Shown here piece after piece: positions 48,304-60,600 of a stretch of DNA of 64,000 nucleotides. The notes under the pieces were generated by a model. The model had not been told where the DNA came from and did no database searches. It saw only the letters and a list, made by a program, of their open reading frames with translations. Made by a program: the position numbers and the translations under genes. Numbering within the stretch: the stretch's first letter is position 1; each line of letters starts with the position of its first letter. The stretch covers positions 62,001 to 126,000 of the forward strand of contig NW_024589857.1 of assembly GCF_018446385.1 (NCBI RefSeq), read 5' to 3'. Origin of the DNA: Zingiber officinale (taxonomy: Eukaryota > Streptophyta > Magnoliopsida > Zingiberales > Zingiberaceae).

Positions 48304-49040
48304 TTCTATTCAATCGCGAGAAATAGCTTAAGCGATCAACCCGATCGCTTAAACTTCGAACAGAAACATTCTGTTTGAACGAAAAGGCACTATAAGTGAT
48401 TACCCTAATCGCTTACGGTGTCCTAATCGATTACACCAATTGATTATGTATGCTTTCTTGCGATTCTGAGCTTAAGCGATTAGGCTAAGCTATGGTAATC
48501 AATTAGCCTAATCGATTACCGAACCCTAACTACCAAACCTAGGTCTAGGGTTCCCTTACTCAACAGTCGATCAATCTTGACTTATTGGGACTCCTCATTA
48601 CCTAGTATCTGGTCAATCTTGACCTGCTGAGACTTTTTCATCAAGTGTCCGGTCAATCCTTTGACTCACTTGGACTTTTCTCCTTACGCCAAGTGTCCAG
48701 TCAATTTTTGACTCACTTAGACTTACTAACATCAGATATCCGATCAACTTTGACCTACCTAGACCTCCACATGCCTGGTTTCACTCACCAAGACTTTCCT
48801 TCTGCCTAGCTTCACTCACTAGAGCTTTCACTTGCCTTCACTCACCAGGACTTTCCTTTTGACTGTCTTCACTCACTAGGGATTTTCATCTTCCTGACTT
48901 TACTCACCAGGACTTTCAACACCAAGTGTTGGGTCAACACTGACCCACCTAGATTTTCGTCTTCTGCTAACCTTTCCGTTAGACTTGTCCTTACCTAATC
49001 TCCAGTTAGAACTTTTCAATCAAGTATCCGGTTAGTCAAT
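48304..49040. mobile_element. Fragment of a second SIRE-like LTR with AATCGATTA dyads
   Basis: From 48560 to 49040 the sequence follows the same plan as the 33049-40359 LTRs: CAAGTGTCCGGTCAATCC, TTGACTCACTTGGACTTT and a GCTTCACTCACTAG/TTCACTCACCAGG block. The region 48325-48530, in the place of the GATCGGTC array, instead carries dyads built on TAAGCGAT/ATCGCTTA and TAATCGATTA. It abuts the Tat-type element on the left and fades into AT-rich DNA near 49040, so it is a truncated piece. Confidence 0.7.
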
Positions 49041-49091
49041 TTTATTATGGGATCTAAGGTTATGAACTAAAATGGAAACTAACATTGATAA

Positions 49092-49472
49092 TCAATTTGA
49101 TTTTTATGGAATTAAAACTTGAATTTAGTAAATGCAAGTTTATGAACTAGATTTAGAAAATCTGAATTTATAAAACTAGTATAAAAATTAATGGAAAGAA
49201 TTCGGTTTATATGAATGTTCACTTTAAAAGTTCAGTTTGAAATACAAATTTTCAAGATAAAAAATACGTTTATGAACTTAGTAAAATACGTTCAATTTGA
49301 TTTTTATGGAATTAAAACTTGAATTTAGTAAATGCAAGTTTATGAACTAGATTTAGAAAATCTGAATTTATAAAACTAGTATAAAAATTAATGGAAAGAA
49401 TTCGGTTTATATGAATGTTCACTTTTAAAAGTTCAGTTTGAAATACAAATTTTCAAGATAAAAAATACGTTT
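49092..49472. repeat. 210-bp tandem duplication, about 1.8 copies
   Basis: The segment starting TCAATTTGATTTTTATGGA at 49092 recurs at 49302 and runs nearly identical through AAAAAATACGTTT near 49472. There is one obvious single-base length difference. AT-rich non-coding DNA. Confidence 0.9.
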
Positions 49473-49635
49473 CGACATTGAAATTAACTAAAAATTATTT
49501 TTTATTAAAAAAAAACCTATTATAAGACGAAAGAATTAAAAGGAAAAGAGTCTAAATAATAAATTCTTTAATTAAATTAAGACAAATTATAAATACTAAC
49601 CAAAATTGAATTAATTATAAAAATAATTAAGTTTT

Positions 49636-49659
49636 CGCTAGAAGGAGGGCTTGAACATC

Positions 49660-49692
<33 letters not shown>

Positions 49693-49709
49693 AACTGAGC
49701 TATTCCAGC
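49636..49709 (-). tRNA. tRNA-Asn (GTT), copy with a T-stem mismatch
   Basis: 74 bp, same length and anticodon GTT as the copy at 49803. Read on the minus strand the T arm starts GGATG instead of GGAGG, so T52 faces C62 and one pair of the T stem is lost. The same base is the first of the Pol III B box. The first downstream T run on the minus strand (five Ts, 49619-49623) is 12 bases past the gene end. It may be weak or dead. Confidence 0.85.
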
Positions 49710-49792
49710 TTTATAGTGACTGAGGGAGACCTTAATAATTATTAATTATATAGTTAACTAATATATGGTATTAAATTCTAATTTAGATTAAC

Positions 49793-49800
49793 AAAAAAAA
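49793..49800 (-). terminator. Pol III terminator of the intact tRNA-Asn gene
   Basis: Eight As on the plus strand (Ts on the minus strand), two bases past the tRNA 3' end. Confidence 0.85.
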
Positions 49801-49802
49801 TT

Positions 49803-49826
49803 CGCTAGAAGGAGGGCTTGAACCTC

Positions 49827-49859
<33 letters not shown>

Positions 49860-49876
49860 AACTGAGCTATTCCAGC
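49803..49876 (-). tRNA. tRNA-Asn (GTT), intact copy
   Basis: Minus strand, starts GCTGGAATAGCTCAGTTGG and ends CCTCCTTCTAGCG. Seven-pair acceptor stem (one G-T), D arm with TAGCTCAGTTGG as A box, anticodon loop with GTT, T arm GGAGG-TTCAAGC-CCTCC as B box, discriminator G. No intron. A run of eight Ts follows at once. Confidence 0.97.
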
Positions 49877-50103
49877 TTGTTGATAAAAATAAAGGTAAAA
49901 CTTTATATTTTAAATAATAAAATTAAAATTTTAAGGAGAGAATTTTAAATTTTAGAAATATCAAATATGACTGAAAGGGATAAGGCAGAGCAGAATCATG
50001 TGCTCCGCGCGTGCCATGTGGTCCATAAGAGGATATAACCTAATAATAATAATAATGGTTTTCAATAACTTAAAACGGCAAACAAATTGAATCGGATAAG
50101 GCC

Positions 50104-50733
50104 ATGAGCGGCCGCGCCTCCGCCTCCGCCTCCGCCACCGCCGCCTTGGCGGCCCAGATCTGCGCTCAGATCGGCGCCGTCTTCTTCTCCCCTCCCCCTC
50201 CGGGCTTCCCCCCGCCCTTGGGCGTCCTCGTGTCCGAGATCTCCGCCGCCGCCTCCGCAGGCCGACGCGTGTTCGTTCACGGCGTTGGCCGCGAGGGGCT
50301 GATGATGAAGGCCCTCTGCATGCGCCTCGCCCACCTCGGCCTCCCCGCCCACGTCGTCGGCGACGTAACCGCGCCCCCCGCCGCCACCGGCGACCTCCTC
50401 CTAGCCTCCGCCGGCCCCGGCGGCTTCTCCACCGTCGACGCCATCTGCGGCGTCGCGAAGGCCTCCGGGGCGCGGGTGGTGCTGATCACCGCGCAGCCGG
50501 CGGCCGGGAGCGGCGCGAGGCGGAGCGCCGACGCCGTTGCCTACGTCCCTACCCGGACCATGGCGGACGACGAGGCGGAGGAAGAAGGGAAAGACGCCGC
50601 GGTGAGGTTACCGATGGGGAGCCTGTACGAGGGGGCGCTGTACGTGCTGTTCGAGATGGCGGTGATGCGTCTGGCGGAGGAGCTTAAGCAGAGCCCGGCC
50701 CAGATGCGATCGCGCCACACCAACCTCGAGTAG
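50104..50733 (+). CDS. SIS-domain sugar-phosphate isomerase-like protein
   Basis: An intronless 209-residue gene of about 70 percent GC. One SIS domain spans about residues 15-190: FVHGVGREGLMMKALCMRLAHLG (sugar-phosphate loop, here up to the first 20), then AHVVGDVTAP, GDLLLASAGPGGFS and ARVVLITAQP. The C-terminus PMGSLYEGALYVLFE...QMRSRHTNLE closely follows bacterial and archaeal 6-phospho-3-hexuloisomerase (PHI) proteins, which end in MRxRHANLE. Plants carry such a gene (At5g52190 as I recall) without a known ribulose monophosphate pathway, so the substrate is unclear. The loop SAGPGG replaces the usual SGSGET, which may alter phosphate binding. No clear transit peptide; the Ser/Ala-rich start comes from a GCCTCC repeat. 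The ATG at 50104 is the first in frame. Confidence 0.87.
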   Translation: MSGRASASASATAALAAQICAQIGAVFFSPPPPGFPPPLGVLVSEISAAASAGRRVFVHGVGREGLMMKALCMRLAHLGLPAHVVGDVTAPPAATGDLLLASAGPGGFSTVDAICGVAKASGARVVLITAQPAAGSGARRSADAVAYVPTRTMADDEAEEEGKDAAVRLPMGSLYEGALYVLFEMAVMRLAEELKQSPAQMRSRHTNLE

Positions 50734-51050
50734 CAACAACACAAAATAGCACATTTTCACTTTACCCCCCTAAATTAAAAATAATTGTCACGTGAAACAA
50801 TGTACTGCTACGGGGTGGCTGTTCAGTAATCTATTATTTAAAAATAAATTTAAATTTTGAGAATTATTAACGGTCGGTGCTCAAATAAAGCAAAATTGTG
50901 CTCAAATAAAAAAAATAGATTATTCAATTTTATTTATAAGGCATATAACTATCCAACGGCTTATTTTATATCGCATCTTAATTTTGGATAAATTACATTT
51001 CACTACTCATTTTATAGGGTGCAAAACGACGAAATTAAAAATTAGAGGGC
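50734..51050. other. Short intergenic region between the SIS and PEX11 genes
   Basis: AT-rich, holds the SIS gene 3'UTR and presumably the PEX11 promoter. No feature is recognised with confidence. Confidence 0.4.
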
Positions 51051-51154
51051 CTTTTGAAAAGAAACAAAATGAAAGTAAAAGATGGATCGGAAGTAGAAAA
51101 ACGCAAGTGCAAACAAAGCAACCACTCGCACACAAATCTTATCCCGCGCCGTCG

Positions 51155-51186
51155 CCTCCTCCCTCCTCCTCCTCCTCCTCCTCCTT
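51155..51186. repeat. (CTC)n tract in the PEX11 leader
   Basis: A CTC/CCT-rich tract directly before the donor of the predicted 5'UTR intron. Such pyrimidine tracts are common in plant 5' leaders. Confidence 0.8.
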
Positions 51187-51193
51187 CCGTAAG

Positions 51194-52199
51194 GTACGTG
51201 TTTAGATCGATTAGGTTTTTACTGGGTTTGTTCTTCTCCTTCTTGTCTTGCTATGTCGGTATTCTATTCGCATCGCATTGATTAGGTTTGTGAATAACCT
51301 GTTGGATGCATTCTACTTGGTTCTCGTGTTTCTGATATAGGTGGGGATTGATTTCCACTTTGACTTTGTTGTTTTTGCTGTATTCGACATTCGGAGCTGT
51401 GTGGCAAATATTATCACTTTTTAGTGTCTTTGATCTATGGATTGTAACTAAAACTATGGGGAATAACGCCCATAAGACGTGTCTGACAGCGTGAGTGCAA
51501 AGATTGGGGATCGAGAATGAGTAATGAGAATAAAAATTAAAAACGGGTAAGCGTGATGGAGGACATGGATGGTTGAATGGTGGAGGAGGATTGGGTATAT
51601 TCATAAAGGATTTTAAAGTTTGTTTTTTTTGAATAATTTATTTGTATTTTTGAAAATTTATGGTTTTTTTGATAATTCTAGTAATAAAGTGTATGAGTTG
51701 AGGAGCAATGCTCATTCTCAGTGAATTTATCTGTTCCATCTCAACTTTACTTATCACGCTGAGTGAATCTCAACCTAATTTTCTATCTCAGTGTTTTTGT
51801 TTGGATTTGTTGGCAATGCACAAAAGATCAGAGGTGATGATTAATCTGATAAAATAATTGCTGCATTTTCCCTAATGGGTAATTAATGTTTCTATAGCTT
51901 TAGATTTCCATGTCAGTGTCAACCTAAATTGAAACATGTTCTTTGCTTCTTCAGTCATCAGAAGCATCTTTCACATCATTCTTCTTCATTTTTTCCAAAT
52001 AAATTGACACCAGATACATATATTTATCACCAAAAGGATAAATATCCTGATTGGGTGTATACAATTCTTGAACAGATTAAGATTGATTCTAGATTCCCAA
52101 AACTAAATTCTTCAATTAATATCTTCCAATTAGAACTGTGTTTCTCCTATGGCATTCTTCTTTTGATTGTTAAAAGAAGCTCCAACCTTTAGTTATCAG
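51194..52199 (+). other. Predicted 5'UTR intron of PEX11
   Basis: Donor AAG|GTACGTG at 51191 and acceptor TTATCAG ending at 52199 bound a 1006-bp T-rich stretch, ending 18 bases before the start codon. It is inferred from signals and composition. Confidence 0.65.
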
Positions 52200-52217
52200 G
52201 CAAGGGATAGATAGAAG

Positions 52218-53403
52218 ATGGCCACAAGCACATTGGACGCAACAAGAGCAGAACTTGCTCTCTTAGTTTTATACCTAAACAAGGCTGAAGCTAGAGATAA
52301 GATATGTAGAGCCATTCAGTATGGTTCAAAGTACTTGAGCGAGGGACAACCAGGCACTGCACAAAACGTCGAAAGAACAACTGCATTGGCACGGAAGGTG
52401 TTTCGTCTGGTTAAGGTCAGTTTTTTCTAGTTCTGACTTGACTGCATGTGGTCGAATTGACTCTATTTTCCTTATTGCTTGAACATCTTTCTCTCCTCGA
52501 ACATGTAGTTTGTCAATGATCTTCATGCTCTCATAAGCCCACCTTCTCCTGGATCTCCACTCCCACTTGTTTTGCTAGGAAAGGTATGTCAATCATCTTC
52601 TCTACTTTGAGTCATGCAACAATGTCGCTTAACTGGTATTGTTAAACCCTGTTACACAGTCGAAGAATGCACTGTTGTCCACCTTCTTTTTCCTAGATCA
52701 AATTGTGTGGGCAGGCCGAACAGGGATATTCAAGGTTTGTATATTTCTTTAACTTTAGCGGTTGAAGAGCTATATGAGACTCTTTAATTCTTTACTCTCT
52801 CGCTTGTTAAGAACAAAGATCGCACTGAGCAAATAGGCAGGATATCTCTCTTTTGTTGGATGGGCTCCTCTGTGTGCACAACTTTGCTTGAGGTTTGTGG
52901 TTTCACTCTCCTTCATTCCTCCAATTCTATCACTCTCAAATAACCTCAGCTAAACCATTTCTAGATAGGAGAATTGGGAAGGTTATCTGCCTCGATTACG
53001 AAGCTGCAGAAGGAGATGAAACAAGCTGATAAATATGAAGTATGTGCTATATTTGTGAATTCAACGTCACCTTTCTGATGCATATGTTTCTCTACTTTCA
53101 ACTGTTGCATATGGCTTTTGTAGGATGAACAATATCTCCATAAACTCAAGCAGTCCAATGAAAGGCTGCTATCTCTGATCAAATCTTCCATGGATATCGT
53201 GGTCGCGATAGGGCTGCTTCAATTGGCACCGAAGAAGATCACTCCGCGAGTCACAGGAGCATTTGGATTCATCACTTCACTTATCTCCTGCTACCAGGTA
53301 CTACTATCTGAAACAAGTTGTAACTGCATAATGGATTTAACTTCGCTTTGAATTCTTTGCGATGCAGTTACTTCCTGCGCCTACTCACAAGAAGACTGCT
53401 TGA
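52218..53403 (+). CDS. PEX11: Peroxisomal membrane protein PEX11 (C/D/E type)
   Basis: PEX11 proteins elongate and divide peroxisomes by remodelling the membrane. Seven coding exons, 52218-52415, 52509-52583, 52660-52734, 52812-52892, 52965-53039, 53124-53297 and 53368-53403, all GT-AG, join to 237 residues, the usual PEX11 length. Every exon is a multiple of three. The translation starts MATSTLDATRAELALLVLYL and includes CRAIQYGSKYLSEGQPGTAQ, FVNDLHALISPPSPG, LLSTFFFLDQIVWAGRTGIF, RISLFCWMGSSVCTTLLE and GLLQLAPKKITPRVTGAFGF. This is near-identical to the plant PEX11C/D/E group as I recall it. The N-terminal amphipathic helix region and hydrophobic segments at about residues 105 and 200-230 are in place. 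The gene looks intact. It converges with the hydrolase-like gene to the right. Confidence 0.96.
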
Positions 53404-54618
53404 ACATGGATCCCCCCCTTCCGCTTGAAGCAATTCCGCCATGCCATATTATCGTAATAATGTTTACAGGAAAATATTGCTTGGTGAAGTTCATTATCAC
53501 ATAATGTTTAAGTAAATGCATTGAAGTGGCACTGCCAAAGCAACTTCTACCCGTGTATAAAAGGTAAACAATGTAGTGCCAATGCTTGCAGTTTGCAGCA
53601 TCTCCTTAGTAGATATTTAAGCTGAAATTAGATTCAAATGCAATCTTAATCAGAACAAACAAACAAAAAAACACAATTAAATGATTAGCTAAAGTTAAAC
53701 CGTTTTTGTTATGCTCGTCCAAGTATTATCATTTGTGGTTTAAATGGTTATATATTAATCACGAGTGTAAAATTTGTATGTGTAATTACTCAAATAGTCA
53801 ACTTTCAAAATGTCCCTTCAATGTTTTCCTTCTTTTTTTAGATGCTCTTTAAAATTTGATTAATACTAAAATGACTTTTAATTTGTTTTGTTTTGCAAAA
53901 ATTAAATCCATAATAATCAATAACCTTTTGTTTTTTCTTTTTCATCACTATAAGAAAGAGAAAAATAAAATAAAATATATCTTTTTTCTATTCTCTTTTA
54001 CTCACCTTTATTTGCTTCAAATTAAATAAATAAAATATTTATTTGTTGAATAGAAACTTAAAATGTTCTTTCCGTGACAAAACATTGAAGACTAATAAAA
54101 TCAAATTCCTTACCTCTTTTGTTTTTCCTCCAACAAAAGGAGAGAATTGACAATTTTATTCTATCTGATCATATCATATAGTCTCTTCTAATTCTCAAAC
54201 ATTAACCAGCATAGACAATAGAAGATTCTCTAAATTTAATTCACCCAACCAAAACAAAAACTTATCCAAAAATATTTTTAAAAGATAATGAACCTCAAGG
54301 AGTACTTGTATATATAAACAAGCTTAATAGTAAATTCAGTTCTATGACATTCATAAACAAAGCTTGTGAAGATTTTGCGAACAAAGTGTTTTCACTCTCC
54401 TCTAACAAGTGTTTCACTTCTTCAATCCAAGTGCTTCACTTCTTATCACCCGTCACATTCGAGAGTAATCGCCATCAGCATAAATTTATCGAGTTTATCA
54501 ACCAAACTAGATTGCTTTTGCTGCTCTTTTCATCCAATATTACTCAAAGCAAGCATTCCAATTGCATCTTGCCGGAGCTCCTTTTTGGAGATTGACAACA
54601 GCGGAACTCCTTGGATCT
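53404..54618. other. Convergent intergenic region
   Basis: Holds the 3'UTRs of the two convergent genes, the PEX11 side first. The middle (53700-54350) is AT-rich with no recognised feature. Confidence 0.5.
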
Positions 54619-57600
54619 TTACATCCTTGACACATACTTGGCTGCTAAGCTGTGTCTTGCCGGAAGTTTTAGGTCCTCCCAATTTGCATCTCCGACCTCG
54701 ACAAAATATCGGTCAACTACTTTATCGTCCACTTGATCCAGCCGCGATGGTTCCCACTGCAAACCATGAAGAGGAATTTGCCTGACTCATCGCTAAGAGC
54801 AGAACCTAAAAGAAGCATTTCGAGAATAAAAAAAAATGATAAGGAAATGGACCTTTGGGTTCTTATCTTTGTCCACCAAAATAGCCCTACAACCCTGGTG
54901 AACAAAAAAAACATTATAAAAAAGAAAAATTTGGAGCGTGTATTGGTTATTAATCAGACCTCGAAGAAATCCTTGCTGGCTTCTTGTCGCAAAATATGGC
55001 AGCACAATCTGTAATCGTTAATCAGGCATTTATCAACTCCTTGCCGTCTTGCTTCTCGGATCTGGATCGGTGAAATGAATAGTAGTTCAAGGCATAATGG
55101 TAACAATTAGAATGAATTGATTTAATGTTTTCAATCTTAAGTGTTACGAACAAGAACAGCCCATAAGCAGATTGGCATTTCCCCCTTGCACACATTCGAT
55201 GATGTTGGAGATGCTCAAGTGTTATAGAGAATGAAGATGATGAAATTTCATACCGATCTGAGAGTAATTTTCAGGCTAATAGGAGATGCCTTTTTCATTG
55301 ACAGAATAGTAGACATAATCCATTCATCGTGCACGCTCTCGGCCTCCTTTTCCTTGCAACAAGAGCAAATTGGCAAGGTCCAACTCAGTAATGATAAAGA
55401 CATTTATGACAATTAGAATAAGAATAGAGAATATGCGTGCAAGAAGTGAAAATAATATTAAACAGAAACAAGGGATTGATTGGCTTACGAGGGAAACAAT
55501 AATTGCTTCGACTGTTTCTTTGGAGAAACACTTATCGATTACATCCATTCTACACGGCAAAGAAAAAATGTTAGGGTGGCCAAATCATACTTGCATGTAG
55601 TAGAATCATGAAGATGACAGATATAGAAGTTTTAACTCCAAACTAGCATGCACTATACTTCGAGAAATGTACAAATACCAAACTAGAAACTTTCGAAATG
55701 AGTGTTTCAGATCGCTTTAATCAGTCTTCTAAAATGTCAGTGTAGCATTAGCTCTCAAGACAGTCTTGATTGCGATATGTAACGTTCATATCTAAGTTAC
55801 CTGTTATAAGAACTAGTCGCTTTCAGCGACACTGCTTTTGAGAACTGATCGATACATGCACAGATCGCAAAAGGATCAGATGTTTCCACCTTAGAAAGTG
55901 ACTCTTCCAACTTTTTCAAGTTCTGCTAGTTGACAGAGGAAACATTAGAAGTATTTTTTTTAAAACAGTGTGATGCCAAATCTGCAGGGCTCTAAGAAAT
56001 AAGAGTGCTGATAACGAGTACTGAAAATGAAATGTAATATTTGCAAGCATACTGTAGAGGAGACAAAGTGAGTGGCTAAGCCACTCGCAAGCATCTCAGT
56101 CCCATCTAACCTCGTACCAGTTAGGCCAACATATTCTCCTGCAGACAAATACTTTACTGGTGACTAAGTGAAGTTAGATTATAATAACGTTGTTCTTTAA
56201 TGACATAAAACTAGATAAAAAGAAGGGATTATCCCAAAATTAGATAATGACCAAAACACAAAAGTGGGGCACATACATGAGTAAGAGATTGTAATGGTGT
56301 TTCTTGTATGTAAATAAGGATTTTTTTTTTATGTTTAAATCACCTTCTTTCCTTCAAATTAATAGTTGAGGTCATTAACACCCAATTATTACTTGATGTT
56401 CCTACAAAGTGCAGTTTCCTTTCTCAGAAAGGCCACTTCAGAACTATAAGAATGGAGCAGCCTTCGGTCACAGAGAAAGATGATGGAATCATTTTTGCAG
56501 CCTTGTCAAACTGGGATAGGATTGGTACTAAAAGAGTCAGCTAATCATAGTTCCTAGATCCTTATTCCATAAATGAAATACAGTCAAACCTCAGCGCTGG
56601 CCTGATAACATGTCAAAAAAAGTTGATAGGCTAAACAGTAATCTCAAAATCTCTATTCGGAAAATAGATTGATTTATTTATTTATACTCTTAATGATTAA
56701 GTAAAAATTGTTGAATTAATATACACAAGTAACTACCTACATTCTTGTGAAGAGTTGGTACGACTATTAAAACTGCATGGACACCTTATTGTTGAACATT
56801 CATGGATCTTCTAGCTATCATGATAGTTGAAACTTGAAAAACATAATGTAATAGATGAATTGTGTGTAACATTTGGATTAAGAAAAAAAAATCATCTAGA
56901 GAATATACAAAAATTTATATATTCATTTCTAGAAGGTATAGAAAAATATTTGTCATATTTAATGTGAAATAGTTAAATTACCAAAGTATCCAGGAAGCCT
57001 TGACAAAAAATATGAAGCGCCTACATCTGGAAATAAACCTAGTGATGTTTCTGGCATTGCAAAGACCTGGAATCACATGCAACAAGTGATGCTTATGTCA
57101 AACTTTTCTCCCATGGGATAAAATTCAATGACAATAACTGAACACCGATTCATAAAGTGCTTGTGTATATTGTTATGTAAACACAGATCACTTATATTTA
57201 ACCAAAAAAAAACACAGTATAAAAATGTATTCTTGTACAAATAAAGTTAGACCTGTTTAGCAGTGTCACGTTATAAATAGTTAAATATTCAACAAATATT
57301 AGATCAAACATAGTTTATGTAAATGAAGATGATAAACTAGAATAATGTTAAGATGTAAGAATACAACAGGACTTAAAGTAGTTACAACCTCAAAGAACAG
57401 TCTCAAAATTCTCAATTTGAGTCATAAAATCCTCACGGAATGTACCGGCATAATACACCAGATTTGTTCAAGATCGAGAGTGAAGGATTTACAACATTTT
57501 TTTTCATAATTTTTTTTATAAAATACAACTCAGAGAAACTAAGCAACCTGGAAATTCATAATGTAGCTGTTCTAGCTTTCTAATATGCCAATAATGAAAA

Positions 57601-60600
57601 GGCACAACTCTAACCATTCACCATTGTCCTTATCTCAGAAACATAAACTCTCCCCTGCAGGTTTCATGTTTTAACCACCTTCTAGACAATACAGGCATCA
57701 CCTTATTCATCCAACGCAACACCAAGATAGATTTGTGTGCTACAATAGATGATCTCATAGGGCTACATAAGATGAAAAGAGAATTTTGTATTATTGATTG
57801 AATTGACTAAAACAAAAAGATTGTTGCCTCTTTATAGATTTTACATAGTCTAATCTCATCAAGGCTCAAGGAAAACTGATTAGGTAACAAGAAAAAAGAT
57901 AAGTAGCAATAAGAGAATCCCGAATCTAGACCAAATTGAAATAGACAAAATCATAATCACAAATTTTTAGTTTTATTCTGCTGGCATGGTTTATTATAAA
58001 TGGACTACTTTTATCTGCCAGTATCTCTTGAATGTACTTAAATTAACTAGACCAGACAGCATAATTTATCTAGAATTAAGGAAATCTCATAGTGATGCGA
58101 ACTCCAGTTTTTATTATCAAAAGCATCAAAAGACAAAAAAAATTGGGGGGAAAAAAACTCAGTTGGCTAGATTAAATAACTTTCAAGTGTATATTTATCA
58201 GGTCTGCCAAGGTAGATTGTTGCATATAGAAAAATCAAGCAAACTCAACTGAGTTCTTTATTCTATAATTGCATAAAATAAACTACCACAAAACAATCAA
58301 CCAGTGGGACCAAGATAAGCATTTATATTTTCGATGCATACAACAAAAAAGTTTGCAACAAATAAATCTAAGAACAAATTTGTAGGACAATTTACAATAT
58401 GAACAAAATGGTCCTATTATGAATTAAATGGTGGGCAAAACTTCGGCCTTCCGTTTCCTTAAAATTTACATAAAAATTCATAATTTGATGTAAGAAGAAA
58501 GAATTTCAAATTTATTAATAGAAAAAGAAATCTGCGAAGAAATCAGCCCTGTAAATAATCTTAACAGATGTATAAATCAGCACAAGCAAAGCAATTTGGT
58601 ACAGAAACTTGAAAAGATTATAACTGGATTTTCAATATTTTCTGATTCCTACAATTATTTTGATTGCATAAATGCTTAAATCCTGAATATGCATTATAAC
58701 ACTAACACCACTTCCATTATTTCCAATACCTGCATTTTGTATAATTGAAAGTCAAATGAAAAATCTAGTAAAATAGTGAACTAAGCATGAGCATATGGCA
58801 AATGGTGAATTGCACATTTTTTAATCAAATGCATCCAACCAAACATAAAGTGGTAAGAGGTAATACTGTTTTCTCAGTGGCGATTCTAAATCTACCATGT
58901 ACAGAAACACCAGCACCGCCTCCCATGACAATTCCATCAAGAATGGAAACCTTCAGCCAGGTTATACAAAAAAAAACTAATTAATATGTTAATAACAAAT
59001 ATATTAGAAAGGTATTAACAAATATTCAGATGACAAAGAGAAAATACAAATCACCTGAGGTTTACTGTAAGTTGCAATTATGTAATTCAAAGTATATTCA
59101 TTGCGAAAATATTCTGCGCCCATGGTCCAATCGCCTGATGCGTGATAGAAAGCATATTTCATTGAGTTGTAGGAAATAAGAATTATAATCATATTTCAAC
59201 TTCAAACCAAAAGACATCTTGGAGTGATGTCCAAGAAAGATAAAACTTTCAAACCCTTTCTTTTGATAAGAGAAAGCATTTAATTAGGAATGAAAACTAG
59301 AGGGCGTCTTCCTTTTTTCTTTTGATAAAAAGAAAAGAAGGAATCTAGAAGCCAGTTATTAACTTGACGATGTTGTTGACCACAGTTCTTCACAGGCAGC
59401 ATAATATAATTTGAATCTACCTTCAGTTACAGATTGGACAACTGCTGCAACATCTCCTCCAGCACAAAATGCTCTCCCATTTCCCTGAAAGATTTAAGAC
59501 ATCAAAATTTCATCAGGAATACAATCGAGCATTTGAATTATTGTGCGGTAATCAAAGAATGAGCAAACAGTGTCACATCCAGTATAGGCACCTCCATGTG
59601 CAACAGGTAAAGCCCTACAAAATCATGCAATGCATCAACTTCCCGGGACACACCTTTAGCTGTCTAATGCATTATTTATCTACCTAAAGTAAGTGGTTGA
59701 CACTGAATTCTCTCATCATGACACAAAATTAGACCTAAATATTTATCAGATGGGAGCTGGTAGAACAATTTAATCATGATAAGAAGAAAGATAGAGGGAT
59801 AAGATGCATGGACCCCAAATGGTTGGGATGAACAGGGAAGAAGGTGGTTGATCTATCGCATCATCAAATGGAATGAATTTCATCAGTGCATATAAAATTC
59901 AATAAAAGAAACATTAGCAAACCAAAGACTCAAAACCTGCTGGTATCATTAACAAGATCCCTGCAAAATCTTTGAAATTCCTGCATAGAATAGATCCATG
60001 AATTTTTGAAGCTTGAAGTCAACACCAAAAGCACTTGGAAGAAAAAACAATTTAACTCAATCTTAAGCAAAGAACCCAAAATATTAGGAAATTAAATTTC
60101 TTAAACCATGAATCCAGTGGTTGAATTTTAAATATCATTGTTAGATTAGAATGAGAAAATTTGACCACCACAGCAAAGGTATTCCTACTATCAACTGAGA
60201 ATCCAAAAAACACCCTTATTTATAAGCTCCACTATAGTATTCTAGTTGAAATTTCATCCCATAAAATCAAAACTTTTGTCATTCTAGACAGCAACCTAGT
60301 CTGTGTACCTTGCAATAGTTAAATGCTTTAAACATAGCTTTAGCTCCTTACGTCCTTGACACAGCACTAAGCTGCGGAGGAACAAAGTTGAAGCACCAGG
60401 CTTCCACAATGATAAATGTATTCAGAAGAAAATATTATTAAATCAAGGACTTCACACAAAGAGTTGGGGTTTTTGTGAAGGCTCCAACCTAACTAAAGTT
60501 GAAAATAAATAAAGCAACCGGGTAACTAATATTACAACAACAAAATGTGAAGCCCGCCAAATCAACATAACTCATCCACCCTTTGATAACTCCTCATGAC

